Shown: positions 44,956 to 54,756, counted from the first letter of the stretch. The stretch: 64,000 bases of DNA from CAIRTM01 sp963723235 (GCA_963723235.1 CAVRPV010000010.1:372001-436000); one strand, 5' to 3'. Numbers and translations: made by a program. The notes: generated by a model not told the origin, from the letters alone.

Positions 44956-45687
44956 CTACTTTGACGTAACGAATACGGGAATTTTCTCGGTGCTTTCTAT
45001 CCTGGCTGCCATGCTCATAGCTTCTTCACGTGTAGCGAAGCGGCCGACCCTCACGCGAAAGGTCATTGTACCGTCAGGCATCGCAATGTTCATTACGTAA
45101 GGCTGATAACCCCTGGCAGCCAGATTGTCAGAAAAAACCCGGGCACGCTCAGCTTCATGAAAAGAACCAAGCTGCACGGCAAAAACTCCCCCGGCGGGTA
45201 ATGGCTGCACGGCAGGAACGCTGTTTGCAGGCGGAGATTCAGTCTTTGGCACTGCAGGGGGCAATTGTGGCACGCTCAGGTTTGGTTGAGGTTCAGGTCT
45301 TTTAACTTCCGGCATTGATTCAGGCTTGATCTCTACCGGCTGAGGTTCAGGCATACTCGCTGCAGGAGACGCTTCGGATCTGCCTGGAAGCTGACTGCGT
45401 TCAAGCGGATTTTTGTCCTGCCCGGCAACAACCGATTTTTTTTCAATCTGTTTATTTAAAAGCGATTCAAATAACGTTTGCTCCTCCTGAGGCTTTTGAT
45501 CATCACGCTGCCCGGGCAGCAGCAATGATTGCTGGGTTTTTTTTGAAGTTGTTCGAATACTGCTGTAATCAATGAGCCAAACCATTGCGAACAGCACTGC
45601 CAGTGTCAGGGCAACACCGGCAACGATCCTGAATACCGTCATGGTTTTAAAAATAAAGTCATTATTGTGATAATCTCTGGCCGCCAT
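44956..45687 (-). CDS. SPOR-domain membrane protein
   Basis: About 243 residues from the ATG at 45687; a GTG four codons upstream is an alternative. An N-terminal cytoplasmic stretch precedes one transmembrane helix (FRIVAGVALTLAVLFAMVWL), then a long Pro/Glu/Gln/Ser-rich periplasmic linker, and a C-terminal SPOR domain (GGVFAVQLGSFHEAERARVF, FRVRVGRFATREEA). SPOR domains bind denuded peptidoglycan at division septa, so a role in cell division or wall remodelling is likely. It follows argS on the same strand, an order seen in other deltaproteobacteria. Confidence 0.88.
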   Translation of the reverse strand: MAARDYHNNDFIFKTMTVFRIVAGVALTLAVLFAMVWLIDYSSIRTTSKKTQQSLLLPGQRDDQKPQEEQTLFESLLNKQIEKKSVVAGQDKNPLERSQLPGRSEASPAASMPEPQPVEIKPESMPEVKRPEPQPNLSVPQLPPAVPKTESPPANSVPAVQPLPAGGVFAVQLGSFHEAERARVFSDNLAARGYQPYVMNIAMPDGTMTFRVRVGRFATREEAMSMAARIESTEKIPVFVTSK

Positions 45688-45804
45688 ACTGTCATACACA
45701 CGTTACGTGGATTTAAAACGTCATGCGCCCATTGCTATCCGTCTTATCAGTTACTGCGCCGGATACCTCAGGCGTACTCTCCCGGGACAACACAACCACA
45801 TGCG

Positions 45805-47469
45805 CTACATCTTCTCAGGCGCACGAACCCCGAGCAACGACAGCCCGTTGCGCAAAACAGTTTTGATGCAGGTGATCAAATGCAGCCGGGTACGGCTCAA
45901 ACACTCGTCCTCGGTTATAACACGATGTTTGTTGTAGTAACCGTGAAACTGGCCCACGAGCTCCATAAGATAGGCAGAAACACGATGGGGTTCCTGCGCC
46001 CGGGCGCTGCCGCTCACAAGTGCGGGAAACTGGGAAAGCTGCTTGAGAAGATCAATCTCTTCAGGGGCCGTAAGCAGTCCGGCATCAATCTCGGCAAAAA
46101 CCGGCAGGGTGAAACTTTTTTCCTGTGCAACCCTGAGAATGCTGCATATACGGGCATGTGCATACTGAACATAATACACAGGATTTTCATCACTTTGTTT
46201 TTTTGCCACGTCCAGGTCAAAATCAAGTTGCGCATCGGAGCGACGCGTCAGGAAACTGAAACGAACTGCATCCCTGCCGACTTCATCCATCACCTCACGC
46301 AGGGTTACAAACTCACCTGAGCGGGTGGACATGGCTACCGGCACTCCGGCTCGCAGCAAATTGACCATCTGAATCAAAATAACACTGAAGGCGTCATCGT
46401 CTACTCCCAGCGCACGCAGGAAGGACCGCATGCGCGGGATGTACCCATGATGGTCGGCCCCCCAGATATCAACCATACGGGTGAAACCGCGCTTCAGCTT
46501 ATCGCGGTGATAGGCGATATCAGAAGCGAAATACGTGGTTTTGCCGTCCTCCTTGACAACCACGCGATCCTTTTCATCACCGAATCGTGAAGCGGCGAAC
46601 CAGAGCGCACCGTCCTGTTCATAGGCCAGACCGTCGGAGCGAAACTGTTCCAGGGCTTTCTGCACCTCACCGCGCTCAAACAGTTCCCGTTCTGAAAACC
46701 AGCTGTCAAAATCAACGCCAAAATCACGCAGGTCGTCCTTAATACCCTGTAAAATGGTATCGGATGCAAACCGGGTAAAAAACGGCACGGCTGTATCTTC
46801 ACTCTCCTTCACAAAGCGATCGCCCTGCTTGTCCATGACTGCACGGGCGACATCATAGATATATTCGCCCTTGTACAGGCCGTCGGGAAACTCACCCCCG
46901 CGGCCATGCAGCTCCAGGTAACGCAGGTAGGTCGCGCGGCCCAGATTATTCATCTGGTTGCCCACATCGTTTATATAGTATTCCCGCGTCACGTCATATC
47001 CGGCAAACGCCAGTACGCGTGCGACCGCATCACCCACGGCTGCGCCGCGGCCATGGCCGATATGCAAAGGACCGGTCGGATTTGCGCTTACAAACTCAAC
47101 CATAACCTTGCTCCCCTGCCCGATATCAACGGACCCGTAGCACTCCCCCTGTTGTTCAATCCGCTCAAGCACATCATGCCAGGCGCTTGTATCAATAAAG
47201 CAGTTGATAAATCCGGGTCCGGCGATTTCAACCTTCAGGATGCATGCGTCTGCCTGGCTGAGTTTTCCGGCAAACATTTCAGCAATTTCACGCGGAGGAC
47301 GTTTTTCCTCCTTGGCAAGCAGCATGGCAACATTGGTTGCAAGATCACCGTGCTGCCGTGAACGCGGGAGCTCAACAGTAAAGTGCGGCAGCACTTCACT
47401 GTGCAACAGGCCTTCAGCGCGGCACTGTTCAAAAGTTCGGGCGATAATTTCTCGCAACTGTTCTTTCAT
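45805..47469 (-). CDS. argS: Arginyl-tRNA synthetase
   Basis: Class I aminoacyl-tRNA synthetase, 554 residues from the ATG at 47469 (MKEQLREIIARTF), which has AGAGGAC five bases upstream. The HIGH signature is LHIGHGRGAAVGD, preceded by VEFVSANPTGP. The KMSKS equivalent is the degenerate MSTRSG, as is usual for many ArgRS. The N-terminal Add1 domain and C-terminal anticodon-binding helices (YVQYAHARICSILR) are present. It ends about 120 bases before the SPOR gene and is divergent from the zinc importer genes. Confidence 0.94.
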   Translation of the reverse strand: MKEQLREIIARTFEQCRAEGLLHSEVLPHFTVELPRSRQHGDLATNVAMLLAKEEKRPPREIAEMFAGKLSQADACILKVEIAGPGFINCFIDTSAWHDVLERIEQQGECYGSVDIGQGSKVMVEFVSANPTGPLHIGHGRGAAVGDAVARVLAFAGYDVTREYYINDVGNQMNNLGRATYLRYLELHGRGGEFPDGLYKGEYIYDVARAVMDKQGDRFVKESEDTAVPFFTRFASDTILQGIKDDLRDFGVDFDSWFSERELFERGEVQKALEQFRSDGLAYEQDGALWFAASRFGDEKDRVVVKEDGKTTYFASDIAYHRDKLKRGFTRMVDIWGADHHGYIPRMRSFLRALGVDDDAFSVILIQMVNLLRAGVPVAMSTRSGEFVTLREVMDEVGRDAVRFSFLTRRSDAQLDFDLDVAKKQSDENPVYYVQYAHARICSILRVAQEKSFTLPVFAEIDAGLLTAPEEIDLLKQLSQFPALVSGSARAQEPHRVSAYLMELVGQFHGYYNKHRVITEDECLSRTRLHLITCIKTVLRNGLSLLGVRAPEKM

Positions 47470-47806
47470 CAAAGTCCTCTCAATCAAACGATATAGACCC
47501 ATAGGCGCTTTACAGGGTAACAATATTTATACTGTTAGGTATTTTTGTCAAGAAAATAGCAGGAAGGAGTCCGAAAAACGGCCTCAGTCAGATTACACGG
47601 ACTACACCGCAAGCCAACGCACATTACGACAGGGGAGGCTTGAATTTTTCTGCCTTGCGATTCTAAACATGACTTGCTATAACGACTGACACAACACGTG
47701 GCAAAGCGCCTCAGACCTTACGAGCGCAGCACCAATGGCATTCACGCAACATGGATTAAGCGGATTTTGGACTGAAAGCATGACACTACTACAAAAGGCT
47801 GTCGAC

Positions 47807-48772
47807 ATGGTGTCCATCAGTTCCTGCACACCAATACGCGCACATGTTCATCACGCAGCCCGACTGCTGTGTATCTGCCTGGGCACGATTGTGCTGTGCC
47901 CGACTCCCGGACACCCATCACCCGACAGCAGTGCCCTGCCCTTGCGCATCTGCATTGCCATAGCACCGCTGGCCTTTATCGTTGAACACATCGGCGGCGA
48001 GTATGTCAGGGTTGATACGCTCCTGCCGCCCGGGCAGGATCCGCACATGTTTGAACCCGAACCGCGCCTGCTTCACAGACTCTCACAAGCGCACATGTAC
48101 CTGCTGACCGGATTGCCGTTTGAACAAATCCTGGTAAAAAAATTATCCGTTCAGCAAAAAAACCTGCGTATCATCGACCTGACTACTGAAATAAGCTTTC
48201 TGGAAACAGGCAACTATAATGATGCCCAAGATTGTCCCGGCGACAATACCACCGATCATGCCCATACCGGACGAGACCCGCACTTCTGGCTCGGGACGCA
48301 TCAATTGCGCCAGTTTATCAATGCTGCAGCGCATGTTATTATTGCTGCCGACCCGGAGCATGCCGCGACCTATCAACAAAATACGGCACGCCTGCTTGCC
48401 CGGCTTGAGGCCGTGCATGCACAGAACCTTACACTGCTGAGCCCGTACCGTAACCGACTCTTTTTCGTATACCACCCGGCATTCGGGTATTTCGCCCATA
48501 CATATAGCCTGCAGCAGCAGGCGGTTGAAACCAACGGCCGGCAGCCAAACCCCCGCAGCATAGCGGCTCTCATCAAACAGGCCCGGGCTGCGGGTGTGCG
48601 CACCATCTTTGTACAGCCACAAACTGATACAAAAAGCGCACAGGCCATTGCTGCGGCACTCCATGGCAATGTTGTGCCGCTTGACCCGCTTGCGAAAGAT
48701 GCACTACAAAATCTGGAGACCATGGCCAGGGCAATCGTACACTCTTTTGAAGATAGCCCTGCTCAACAATAG
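47807..48772 (+). CDS. znuA: Zinc ABC transporter substrate-binding protein
   Basis: Cluster A-I metal-binding protein of about 321 residues from the ATG at 47807, which has AAGG eight bases upstream; ATGs at 47735 and 47780 lack such sites. A signal sequence (RLLCICLGTIVLCPTPG) is followed by metal-ligand histidines in PPGQDPHMFEP, RDPHFWLG and VYHPAFGYF, and an acidic ligand probably in PLDPLAKD. A His/Asp-containing loop (DNTTDHAHTGRDPH) is typical of ZnuA and helps collect zinc. It is followed by the ATPase and permease genes on one strand. Confidence 0.88.
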   Translation: MVSISSCTPIRAHVHHAARLLCICLGTIVLCPTPGHPSPDSSALPLRICIAIAPLAFIVEHIGGEYVRVDTLLPPGQDPHMFEPEPRLLHRLSQAHMYLLTGLPFEQILVKKLSVQQKNLRIIDLTTEISFLETGNYNDAQDCPGDNTTDHAHTGRDPHFWLGTHQLRQFINAAAHVIIAADPEHAATYQQNTARLLARLEAVHAQNLTLLSPYRNRLFFVYHPAFGYFAHTYSLQQQAVETNGRQPNPRSIAALIKQARAAGVRTIFVQPQTDTKSAQAIAAALHGNVVPLDPLAKDALQNLETMARAIVHSFEDSPAQQ

Positions 48773-48916
48773 CACAATACGCTTATACGCCGCGCAGGCA
48801 CTACGTTCTCATCAGCCCTGTCAGCGCACAACACATATGAATACAAACGCGGGAACTATGACAATAATCCACAATAAAAACCGGGCTCTGTTCTACACCG
48901 GTCATGTGAACAGTCT

Positions 48917-49675
48917 ATGAATGCACAGCCTGTAATCAACTTCAATAATGTCTGCTTCGGATACGGACAGACTGCGGTTTTACACAACGTGAGCTTCAGC
49001 CTTTTTGAGCATCAGTCGGTCTGCATTGTCGGACCGAACGGCGGCGGCAAAACCACGCTCATCAAGCTCATTCTGGGTCTGAATCAGCCGCAGGCCGGCA
49101 GCATCAGTGTTCTGGGAGCCTTGCCGCGCACAAGCAGCCGCCGCATCGGCTACATGCCTCAAAGCACACATTTTGATCAAAGTTTTCCAATCCAGGTACT
49201 CAATATCGTCCTCATGGGCCGCCTGGGCAAACGACGCGGTCCATTTTTTAGCCGCGCCGACAAACAGGCTGCCATGCAGGCTCTTGAGGAAACAGGGCTG
49301 GCCGATCTTGCCGCACGCCCCTTTGCATCCCTCTCAGGCGGACAGCGCCAGCGTGTGTTGATCGCCCGCGCACTGGCCTGCGATCCCGAACTGCTGCTGC
49401 TTGATGAACCGACCGCGCATGTTGACCCCGCCATGGAAGAGCAGGTCAATGCAACCCTTGCACGACTGGCACAACGACTGACCGTTATCACCGCTACGCA
49501 TGAGCTTGGTTTCGTTTCCCGCAGGGTGGATCGCGTGCTGTGCGTGAACCGCACAGTCAAGCTGCATCCAACCAGTGAGATAACCGGTGAAATCATTCAA
49601 GAGATATACGGCTCTGATCTTAAGATGGTGCGCCACGATCATCAGTGCTCGGAACAAGGACATAAGCATGCTTGA
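48917..49675 (+). CDS. znuC: Zinc ABC transporter ATP-binding protein
   Basis: ABC ATPase of 252 residues: Walker A GPNGGGKTT, Q-loop MPQ, signature LSGGQRQRV, Walker B LLLLDEPTAHVD and the switch His in ATHELGF. A histidine-rich tail (RHDHQCSEQGHKHA) is a usual ZnuC trait. The tail codons overlap the start of the permease gene by eight bases, showing translational coupling. Confidence 0.92.
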   Translation: MNAQPVINFNNVCFGYGQTAVLHNVSFSLFEHQSVCIVGPNGGGKTTLIKLILGLNQPQAGSISVLGALPRTSSRRIGYMPQSTHFDQSFPIQVLNIVLMGRLGKRRGPFFSRADKQAAMQALEETGLADLAARPFASLSGGQRQRVLIARALACDPELLLLDEPTAHVDPAMEEQVNATLARLAQRLTVITATHELGFVSRRVDRVLCVNRTVKLHPTSEITGEIIQEIYGSDLKMVRHDHQCSEQGHKHA

Positions 49676-50507
49676 ATTCCTCCAGGCCCTGCGCGATCCG
49701 GATATTGCTTTTTTACGCTACGCACTTTCAGCCGGACTTCTTGCCGGCATCGCCTTCGGTATCATCGGCTCATACGTGGTGGTAAAGCGCATCAGCTATC
49801 TTGCCGGTGCCATCGCACACTGCGTTTTGGGCGGCATCGGCGCGGCCCTGTATTTGCAACAGGTCCACGGTCTGGCCTGGGCCGACCCGATGCTCGGAGC
49901 GCTGTTCGCAGCCCTGTCTGCAGCCCTCATAATCGGCCTGGTAAGCATCTATGCACGAGAGCGCGAAGACACGGTTATAAGCGCGCTCTGGGTTCTGGGA
50001 ATGGCAGTTGGGATCCTTCTGATTGCCAAAACGCCGGGCTATACTGATCCCATGAGCTACCTGTTCGGCAATATCCTGATGATTTCTTCGGCTGACGTGT
50101 GGATTATTCTGGCTCTTGATTGTATTATCGTTACCATCAGCATCCTGTTTTATAACCGGCTGCAGGCGGTTTGCTTTGATGAAGAATTCGCACGCCTGCG
50201 CGGCCTCAACTCCCGGCTGCTGTACTTGCTTTTACTCGGCCTGACCGCTCTGACAATCGTACTGCTGGTAAGAATTGTCGGCATTATTATGGTAGTTGCG
50301 CTGCTGAGCCTGCCTGCGGCAATAGCCGGGCAGTTCTGCGGACGATTGTGGCAGATGATGCTGGTTGCCGCAGTATTGAGCATGGGCTGTATCGCCGCAG
50401 GCCTGTGCCTGAGTTACAGCTTCGATTTGCCGAGCGGCGCTACCATAGTCCTACTGGCGGGAAGCGTATACCTTGCCTGTTTCGGATTAAAAGCACTCCG
50501 CCGCTAA
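49668..50507 (+). CDS. znuB: Zinc ABC transporter permease
   Basis: ABC-3-type permease of 279 residues from the ATG at 49668, with AAGGA eight bases upstream; it overlaps the end of znuC. It has about eight or nine hydrophobic helices. The family's IGSYVVVKRISYLAGAIAH and LRGLNSRLLYLLLLGLTALT regions are clear, the second marking the ATPase-coupling loop. It forms the membrane channel through which zinc released by ZnuA enters the cytoplasm. No Zur operator was identified upstream of znuA. Confidence 0.9.
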   Translation: MLEFLQALRDPDIAFLRYALSAGLLAGIAFGIIGSYVVVKRISYLAGAIAHCVLGGIGAALYLQQVHGLAWADPMLGALFAALSAALIIGLVSIYAREREDTVISALWVLGMAVGILLIAKTPGYTDPMSYLFGNILMISSADVWIILALDCIIVTISILFYNRLQAVCFDEEFARLRGLNSRLLYLLLLGLTALTIVLLVRIVGIIMVVALLSLPAAIAGQFCGRLWQMMLVAAVLSMGCIAAGLCLSYSFDLPSGATIVLLAGSVYLACFGLKALRR

Positions 50508-50550
50508 AACCGCGGAAGCTCTTACCCTGCCCGAAACTGTAGTATAAAAA

Positions 50551-50584
50551 AACCCGATGAGCTGTGATGCTCATCGGGTTTTTT
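50551..50584. terminator. Bidirectional intrinsic terminator between znuB and the flavodoxin-like gene
   Basis: Stem aacccgatgagc/gctcatcgggtt (12 bp) with a six-base loop. T follows on the plus strand, and A precedes it, giving T on the minus strand. It serves both the znu genes and the convergent gene ending at 50660. Confidence 0.92.
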
Positions 50585-50659
50585 AGTTATTTTATCAGCT
50601 GGACACGTTGCTCAGCAATAATTCACGCGTCAACTGCTATACAAATTGCAAGAGAAAAG

Positions 50660-51736
50660 CTATTCAATCTTACGGCCATCAGCCCACAGCAATGCTTCAG
50701 CAGCCTGAATGTCTTTTTCCACTTCAACGCGCGCTTCGGGTTTATCATAGTTGCGGAATGATATATGTACTGTGCCCGGATCTTCAGGCATGGTTGACGG
50801 CACGATATGGATTACACTCTCCTTTTCACCGTTCTTTTTCACAGCATGGTAATATACGTTATAAAATGTCTTGACCTGTTCGCGCAGTTCATAACCATTG
50901 TCGCTGGCCCATTTCTGTAACATCGCAAGCGTGGGGTTTAGATCACCCTTAATCCGGGTACGCGTGTAATACAGCTTGTCAGTCGAGACGTTCTCGGCCC
51001 AAGGCTTACGTTTAAATTTTTTCATGCTTGGATCAGAAAGCTTAGCCGGCTGCAAAGACTCCCAGTATCCGCGAAACTGCTCAACATTCTCGCGGGGCGC
51101 AAGGCCCAGCACCTTTACGCGCACCTCATTGGCGAAATACTCAACACGCTCGACAACCAGCGACTCCCAGATATCGCGACCAATCCAGATTGCTCCTTCT
51201 TTTGCCAGTTTCTCAAGAAGCCAAATTTGCAATGCATCCTGTGTCTTCAGGGAAGCCATTACCTGACGGCCGCCAACACCGGCAATGCAGGTATATTTCA
51301 ATTCGGGATATTTTGCATTGATAGGTATCATATAATTGCGGCCGGCAATCAGATGCGGCTCTTTACCCGGAACCTTCAACACCTGGGTTTCGTCGCTGTC
51401 ACCACACACGAGCAAGAAACAGAGCTCTTTTGTAGCGAGTACGCTCCTGTTTGCCTCAATAAATTTATGCATGGTTTTCGTCGGGCCTTCATTACGTGTA
51501 GCACTTGTCAAAATGATGTAATCATAAGGAGCTATAGTAAGAACTTGAGGAATTGCTTTAACATCAAGCTGCTGCTCGGGTCCAATGATCGCTTTAACCC
51601 AGTAGGCGACCTCGACCGTTGAGCCATAGATTGAATCATAGACCAGCAAGCCTTTTTTGGGAGCCGCCTGTGCTCCAAGAGGAATGAGCAGTAAAGCAAG
51701 CAAAGCCATCATTACGGGTAGAATCCTTCGTTTCAT
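50660..51736 (-). CDS. Exported flavodoxin-like protein
   Basis: A 358-residue protein with a clear signal peptide (MKRRILPVMMALLALLLIPL, ending GAQA). The mature part opens with a flavodoxin-like strand and FMN phosphate loop: LLVYDSIYGSTVEVAYWVK. ILTSATRNEGPTKTMHKF and LLVCGDSDET follow, like HemG-type flavodoxins. The second half (about 200-358) is an unassigned alpha/beta region. Flavodoxins normally work in the cytoplasm, so export is unusual. The twin Arg in MKRRILP could allow Tat export of a folded flavoprotein, but the full Tat consensus is missing. No redox partner is adjacent. Confidence 0.75.
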   Translation of the reverse strand: MKRRILPVMMALLALLLIPLGAQAAPKKGLLVYDSIYGSTVEVAYWVKAIIGPEQQLDVKAIPQVLTIAPYDYIILTSATRNEGPTKTMHKFIEANRSVLATKELCFLLVCGDSDETQVLKVPGKEPHLIAGRNYMIPINAKYPELKYTCIAGVGGRQVMASLKTQDALQIWLLEKLAKEGAIWIGRDIWESLVVERVEYFANEVRVKVLGLAPRENVEQFRGYWESLQPAKLSDPSMKKFKRKPWAENVSTDKLYYTRTRIKGDLNPTLAMLQKWASDNGYELREQVKTFYNVYYHAVKKNGEKESVIHIVPSTMPEDPGTVHISFRNYDKPEARVEVEKDIQAAEALLWADGRKIE

Positions 51737-52327
51737 CTGATACCTCCTTGTGAAATGTTATTAATGTATCTGTTTATGCTGTCATGTACATTACTGCCAG
51801 TACTGCTTTATATCCTTATCCTGCGTAGCGTGTTCTCACGGTACATGGTGCATATCACGCTCAAAGCAGCAATCTGCACGTCTGAATGATAGCCAACACC
51901 GAGAACCGGATGTCAGCGCCAGGCAAATCGCTGCCCTTTTCCTTCAGCCAACTGCCAAACGATATAGAAAGCACCGACCATGTAAAACAAGAGGGAGCAT
52001 TATGCACGAGGGTGCTTTTTTGTTTGTTAACCCGCTGTTGCCAAACCGCATGGTAGTCATGGTTAATCCCATGTACCGCATCAGGCGGGCTTATGAGAAC
52101 CCCTGTAATAATGGCCGCGAACAGACCCCAGAATCAATATCACTACTGCATCCGGCATTCTGCTTTGAACTTTCAACAAGCTCATTGCACTAGCCGTTCA
52201 TACTGTATGGTTTCTTGTGCCACACTATACCATATTTAAAGTTTTTACGTATACACAAAATTCCGCCGATTCCGGACCGCGCAAGAGCTCTATGCACGTT
52301 CCGAAATCGATTCATTAAGGACTGCAA
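51737..52327. other. Gene-free stretch upstream of the exported flavodoxin-like gene
   Basis: About 590 bases. The short open frame at 52002-52193 lacks coding-like composition. A weak hairpin followed by six T occurs near 51995-52022 and might end transcription on the plus strand. The minus-strand promoter of the flavodoxin-like gene should be here but I cannot point to it. No repeat copy or RNA gene was found. Confidence 0.4.
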
Positions 52328-53989
52328 TCACCGCAGGGCAACAGGTACGCTATACAGGCCCCCCGACCACTCAACAAGGTCTGCAAGCGAGCGGGCAGCA
52401 AGCAGTTCACCGGTTGCCCGCGCCGTATCGACAGCGATGTCAACGGGATAATTCACCAAACCTTCGACTCGCAGCCGCTTGACCTCTGATGCCGAAATTC
52501 TGGTGCTAAGAACAGACCCCTCGCCGGAAACTGCACAAATACAGGCGCGGCGCTCCTCCGGGCTGCGGCAACGCCACAGATGGGCTATGCCCGTTTCGCT
52601 CACGATATGGGTTACATCATCGCCGTATATCATTACGGGCGGCACAACCATTCCGGTCAAGTCCGCCATGCGCACAGCACTCAGTTGCTCAACAAACGTA
52701 TGCCGCCCGGATCCTGTCACGGTCCGTGCTATCTGTACAACCGCCTTTCTGCCGGGACGTCCCTGCTGTTGATACAATGGCCCCTGGGCACAAGCACGCC
52801 AGGCCGGAGTGGCATGACGGCGGCCTCCGGGGTTTGAACCCATATTCGGCGCACCGCCGAATCCCACAAGCCGCTCCGGCGTAACGGTTGAACTGTTGCC
52901 GTCCTGATCAATTTCAAGCGTTGAGCCGATAAACAGGTCAACCGCATACTGTCCCGCCATTTGGGCGTAGGGCCGGTTTGAACGCAGCTCACCGTCAGGC
53001 CCAAGCGCAAAGATATCGCTGCGGGCGGCAACATATGCATCCATGCCGGACTCGCCGCCAAAACAGTATACTGATTTTACAAAACCGGATTCAATAGCCG
53101 GAATCAGGGTCGGATGCGGATTCAGAGCCCAATGCGTACAGTGTGTACCTCGCATGCCCAATTCAGCCCCATAGGTCGGCAGCAGGAGTTCAATGGCGGC
53201 AGTATCATAGCCAATCCCGTGATTGAGCGACGTTATGCCGAGCGGTAGATAAATACCCTTTAAGACCATCATAGCGATCAGGATGCTCTGCTCAGTAATC
53301 CTGGCCGGGTCGCGGGTAAACAGCGGCTCACACTGAAAAGGCGCATCGACTGCCACAACATAATCAACCCAGTCAGCGGGAATATCAACCCGCGGAAGCC
53401 TCTCAACAACCTGCTGCACCTGAACGATCACGATGCCCTGGCGGCATTTGGTCGCCTCTACAATAAGGGGCGTTTCCTCGGTATTGGCGCCGGTATAAAG
53501 ATTACCGTCTGCATCTGCGCTTACTGCTGCAATCAAGGCCACCCGTGGTGAGAGGTCCATGAAATAGCGGCTGTACAACTCTGCATAGGTATGCAAAGAG
53601 CCAAGTTCGATGATGCCGTTCCTGATCAGGGCGGCCAGCCTTTCAGCCTGTGGCCCTGCATAACTCACATCAAGACGCCGGGCAATCCCGCGCTCAAACA
53701 CCAGCAAATGCTCGGGCAGATGCAGACATGATTGCAGCATATGCAGGTCATGCACCCTGGCGGGATCAAGACACGCCAAAGTCCGGGCCAGCACCTGCGC
53801 CTGTTTCTGATTATTGCCTTCAATGCACACCCTGTCACCGGGTTCAAGCAGTTCGGTCAGCAGCGCACGAACGTCAGCATGCTTCACAAACTTACCCGCG
53901 GCAATTCCTGTACGCGCAAGTCTCGCATGCCGAGCACGTGTATTGTCGGCCAGACTGTCCCATGGCGGCTGTTGGTCAGGTTTTTTCAT
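52328..53989 (-). CDS. mdcA: Malonate decarboxylase alpha subunit-type CoA transferase (orphan)
   Basis: A 553-residue protein matching MdcA along its length. It shows GDRVCIEGNNQKQA near the N terminus, then PADWVDYVVAVDAPFQ, FTRDPARITEQSILIAMM, LNHGIGYDTAAIELLLPTYG, THWALNPHPTLIPAIESGF and VGFGGAPNMGSN. MdcA exchanges the acetyl group on the acyl-carrier subunit for malonyl. The carrier (MdcC), decarboxylase (MdcD/E) and accessory genes normally next to it are not in the window. It may serve as a stand-alone CoA transferase here. It follows a marR gene by 19 bases and ends the transcript. Confidence 0.88.
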   Translation of the reverse strand: MKKPDQQPPWDSLADNTRARHARLARTGIAAGKFVKHADVRALLTELLEPGDRVCIEGNNQKQAQVLARTLACLDPARVHDLHMLQSCLHLPEHLLVFERGIARRLDVSYAGPQAERLAALIRNGIIELGSLHTYAELYSRYFMDLSPRVALIAAVSADADGNLYTGANTEETPLIVEATKCRQGIVIVQVQQVVERLPRVDIPADWVDYVVAVDAPFQCEPLFTRDPARITEQSILIAMMVLKGIYLPLGITSLNHGIGYDTAAIELLLPTYGAELGMRGTHCTHWALNPHPTLIPAIESGFVKSVYCFGGESGMDAYVAARSDIFALGPDGELRSNRPYAQMAGQYAVDLFIGSTLEIDQDGNSSTVTPERLVGFGGAPNMGSNPGGRRHATPAWRACAQGPLYQQQGRPGRKAVVQIARTVTGSGRHTFVEQLSAVRMADLTGMVVPPVMIYGDDVTHIVSETGIAHLWRCRSPEERRACICAVSGEGSVLSTRISASEVKRLRVEGLVNYPVDIAVDTARATGELLAARSLADLVEWSGGLYSVPVALR

Positions 53990-54008
53990 TCAGATACAAC
54001 AAACTTTT

Positions 54009-54524
54009 CTATTTCCCCGGCACTTTCGCGGGCTTCTGGCGCGATGCGCACATGCCTTCAACGTTAGCTGATTTTTTTTCTGCTTTTTCAAGAATACGAG
54101 CTGCCTCATCAAGCGCTTCAGTCAAATGCCGGCGTTCCTGTTCGCTAAGACTCTGCAGAAGATCCTGCAGATGCTGAATATGAAAACGCTGAAACAACTC
54201 AATACGTGCGCGCCCTGTATCGGTAAGCCTGATGTCGCTCAGGCGGCGGTCCTGATGATTCGGGCTGCGCTGTACGTACCCGGTCGATTCAAGGCGTGAA
54301 ATCAGGTTATTAACACTTTGGATCGACATGTCGGCCCTGCGGCTTATGTCGGAAACATGAATGATATCCCTATCATTAAAAAACGATAGAACCCGCATCT
54401 GCGTGATCGTCAGCACGGGCCGCGTTTTAACATTGGTGCCGAATTCAAGGCAACGCAGGATCTTCTGCAGGTTGCGTGCAAGTGCTTTTGGCGAATTATT
54501 CCGTTCCGGCATGGGGAGTTTCAT
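54009..54524 (-). CDS. MarR-family transcriptional regulator
   Basis: A 171-residue winged-helix regulator. The DNA-binding region is VSDISRRADMSIQSVNNLISRLESTGYVQR, with the wing SPNHQDRRLSDIRLTDTGRARI. A C-terminal helix and a basic tail follow. MarR proteins usually repress their own operon and are released by small ligands. It is followed after 19 bases by mdcA, and an AT-rich palindrome sits 40 bases upstream, so autorepression of the marR-mdcA pair is likely. Confidence 0.88.
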   Translation of the reverse strand: MKLPMPERNNSPKALARNLQKILRCLEFGTNVKTRPVLTITQMRVLSFFNDRDIIHVSDISRRADMSIQSVNNLISRLESTGYVQRSPNHQDRRLSDIRLTDTGRARIELFQRFHIQHLQDLLQSLSEQERRHLTEALDEAARILEKAEKKSANVEGMCASRQKPAKVPGK

Positions 54525-54563
54525 CGTGTACTGTGCGAATCGTCAAAATATACTACACATACA

Positions 54564-54587
54564 TTTAGTATATGAATATATACCAAA
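54564..54587. promoter_or_regulatory. Candidate MarR operator
   Basis: A 24-base palindrome: TTT at 54564-54566, GTATAT at 54568-54573, then four central bases, ATATAC at 54578-54583 and AAA at 54585-54587. It lies 40 bases upstream of the MarR start and contains AT-rich hexamers suitable for a -10 element. MarR operators are typically 16-24 base palindromes over the promoter. The regulator assignment is from position only. Confidence 0.55.
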
Positions 54588-54756
54588 GACCGTTTTTGTC
54601 AAGTCGGGGGCATGAGCGATTTGTCTTATAATCTGTTTTTTGGTATACCGTGCAACACAGGACGTATAGCACTGTTGATACCCTGAATTACGTGCGGTTT
54701 CAAATCCAGGAAACGGGGAAGTTCATAATAGAGTACTCAATATTTATAGTCTAAAA

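Noticed and set aside
52002..52193. 63-codon open frame upstream of mdcA end
   Set aside because: No family or coding-like composition; it lies in otherwise gene-free sequence.
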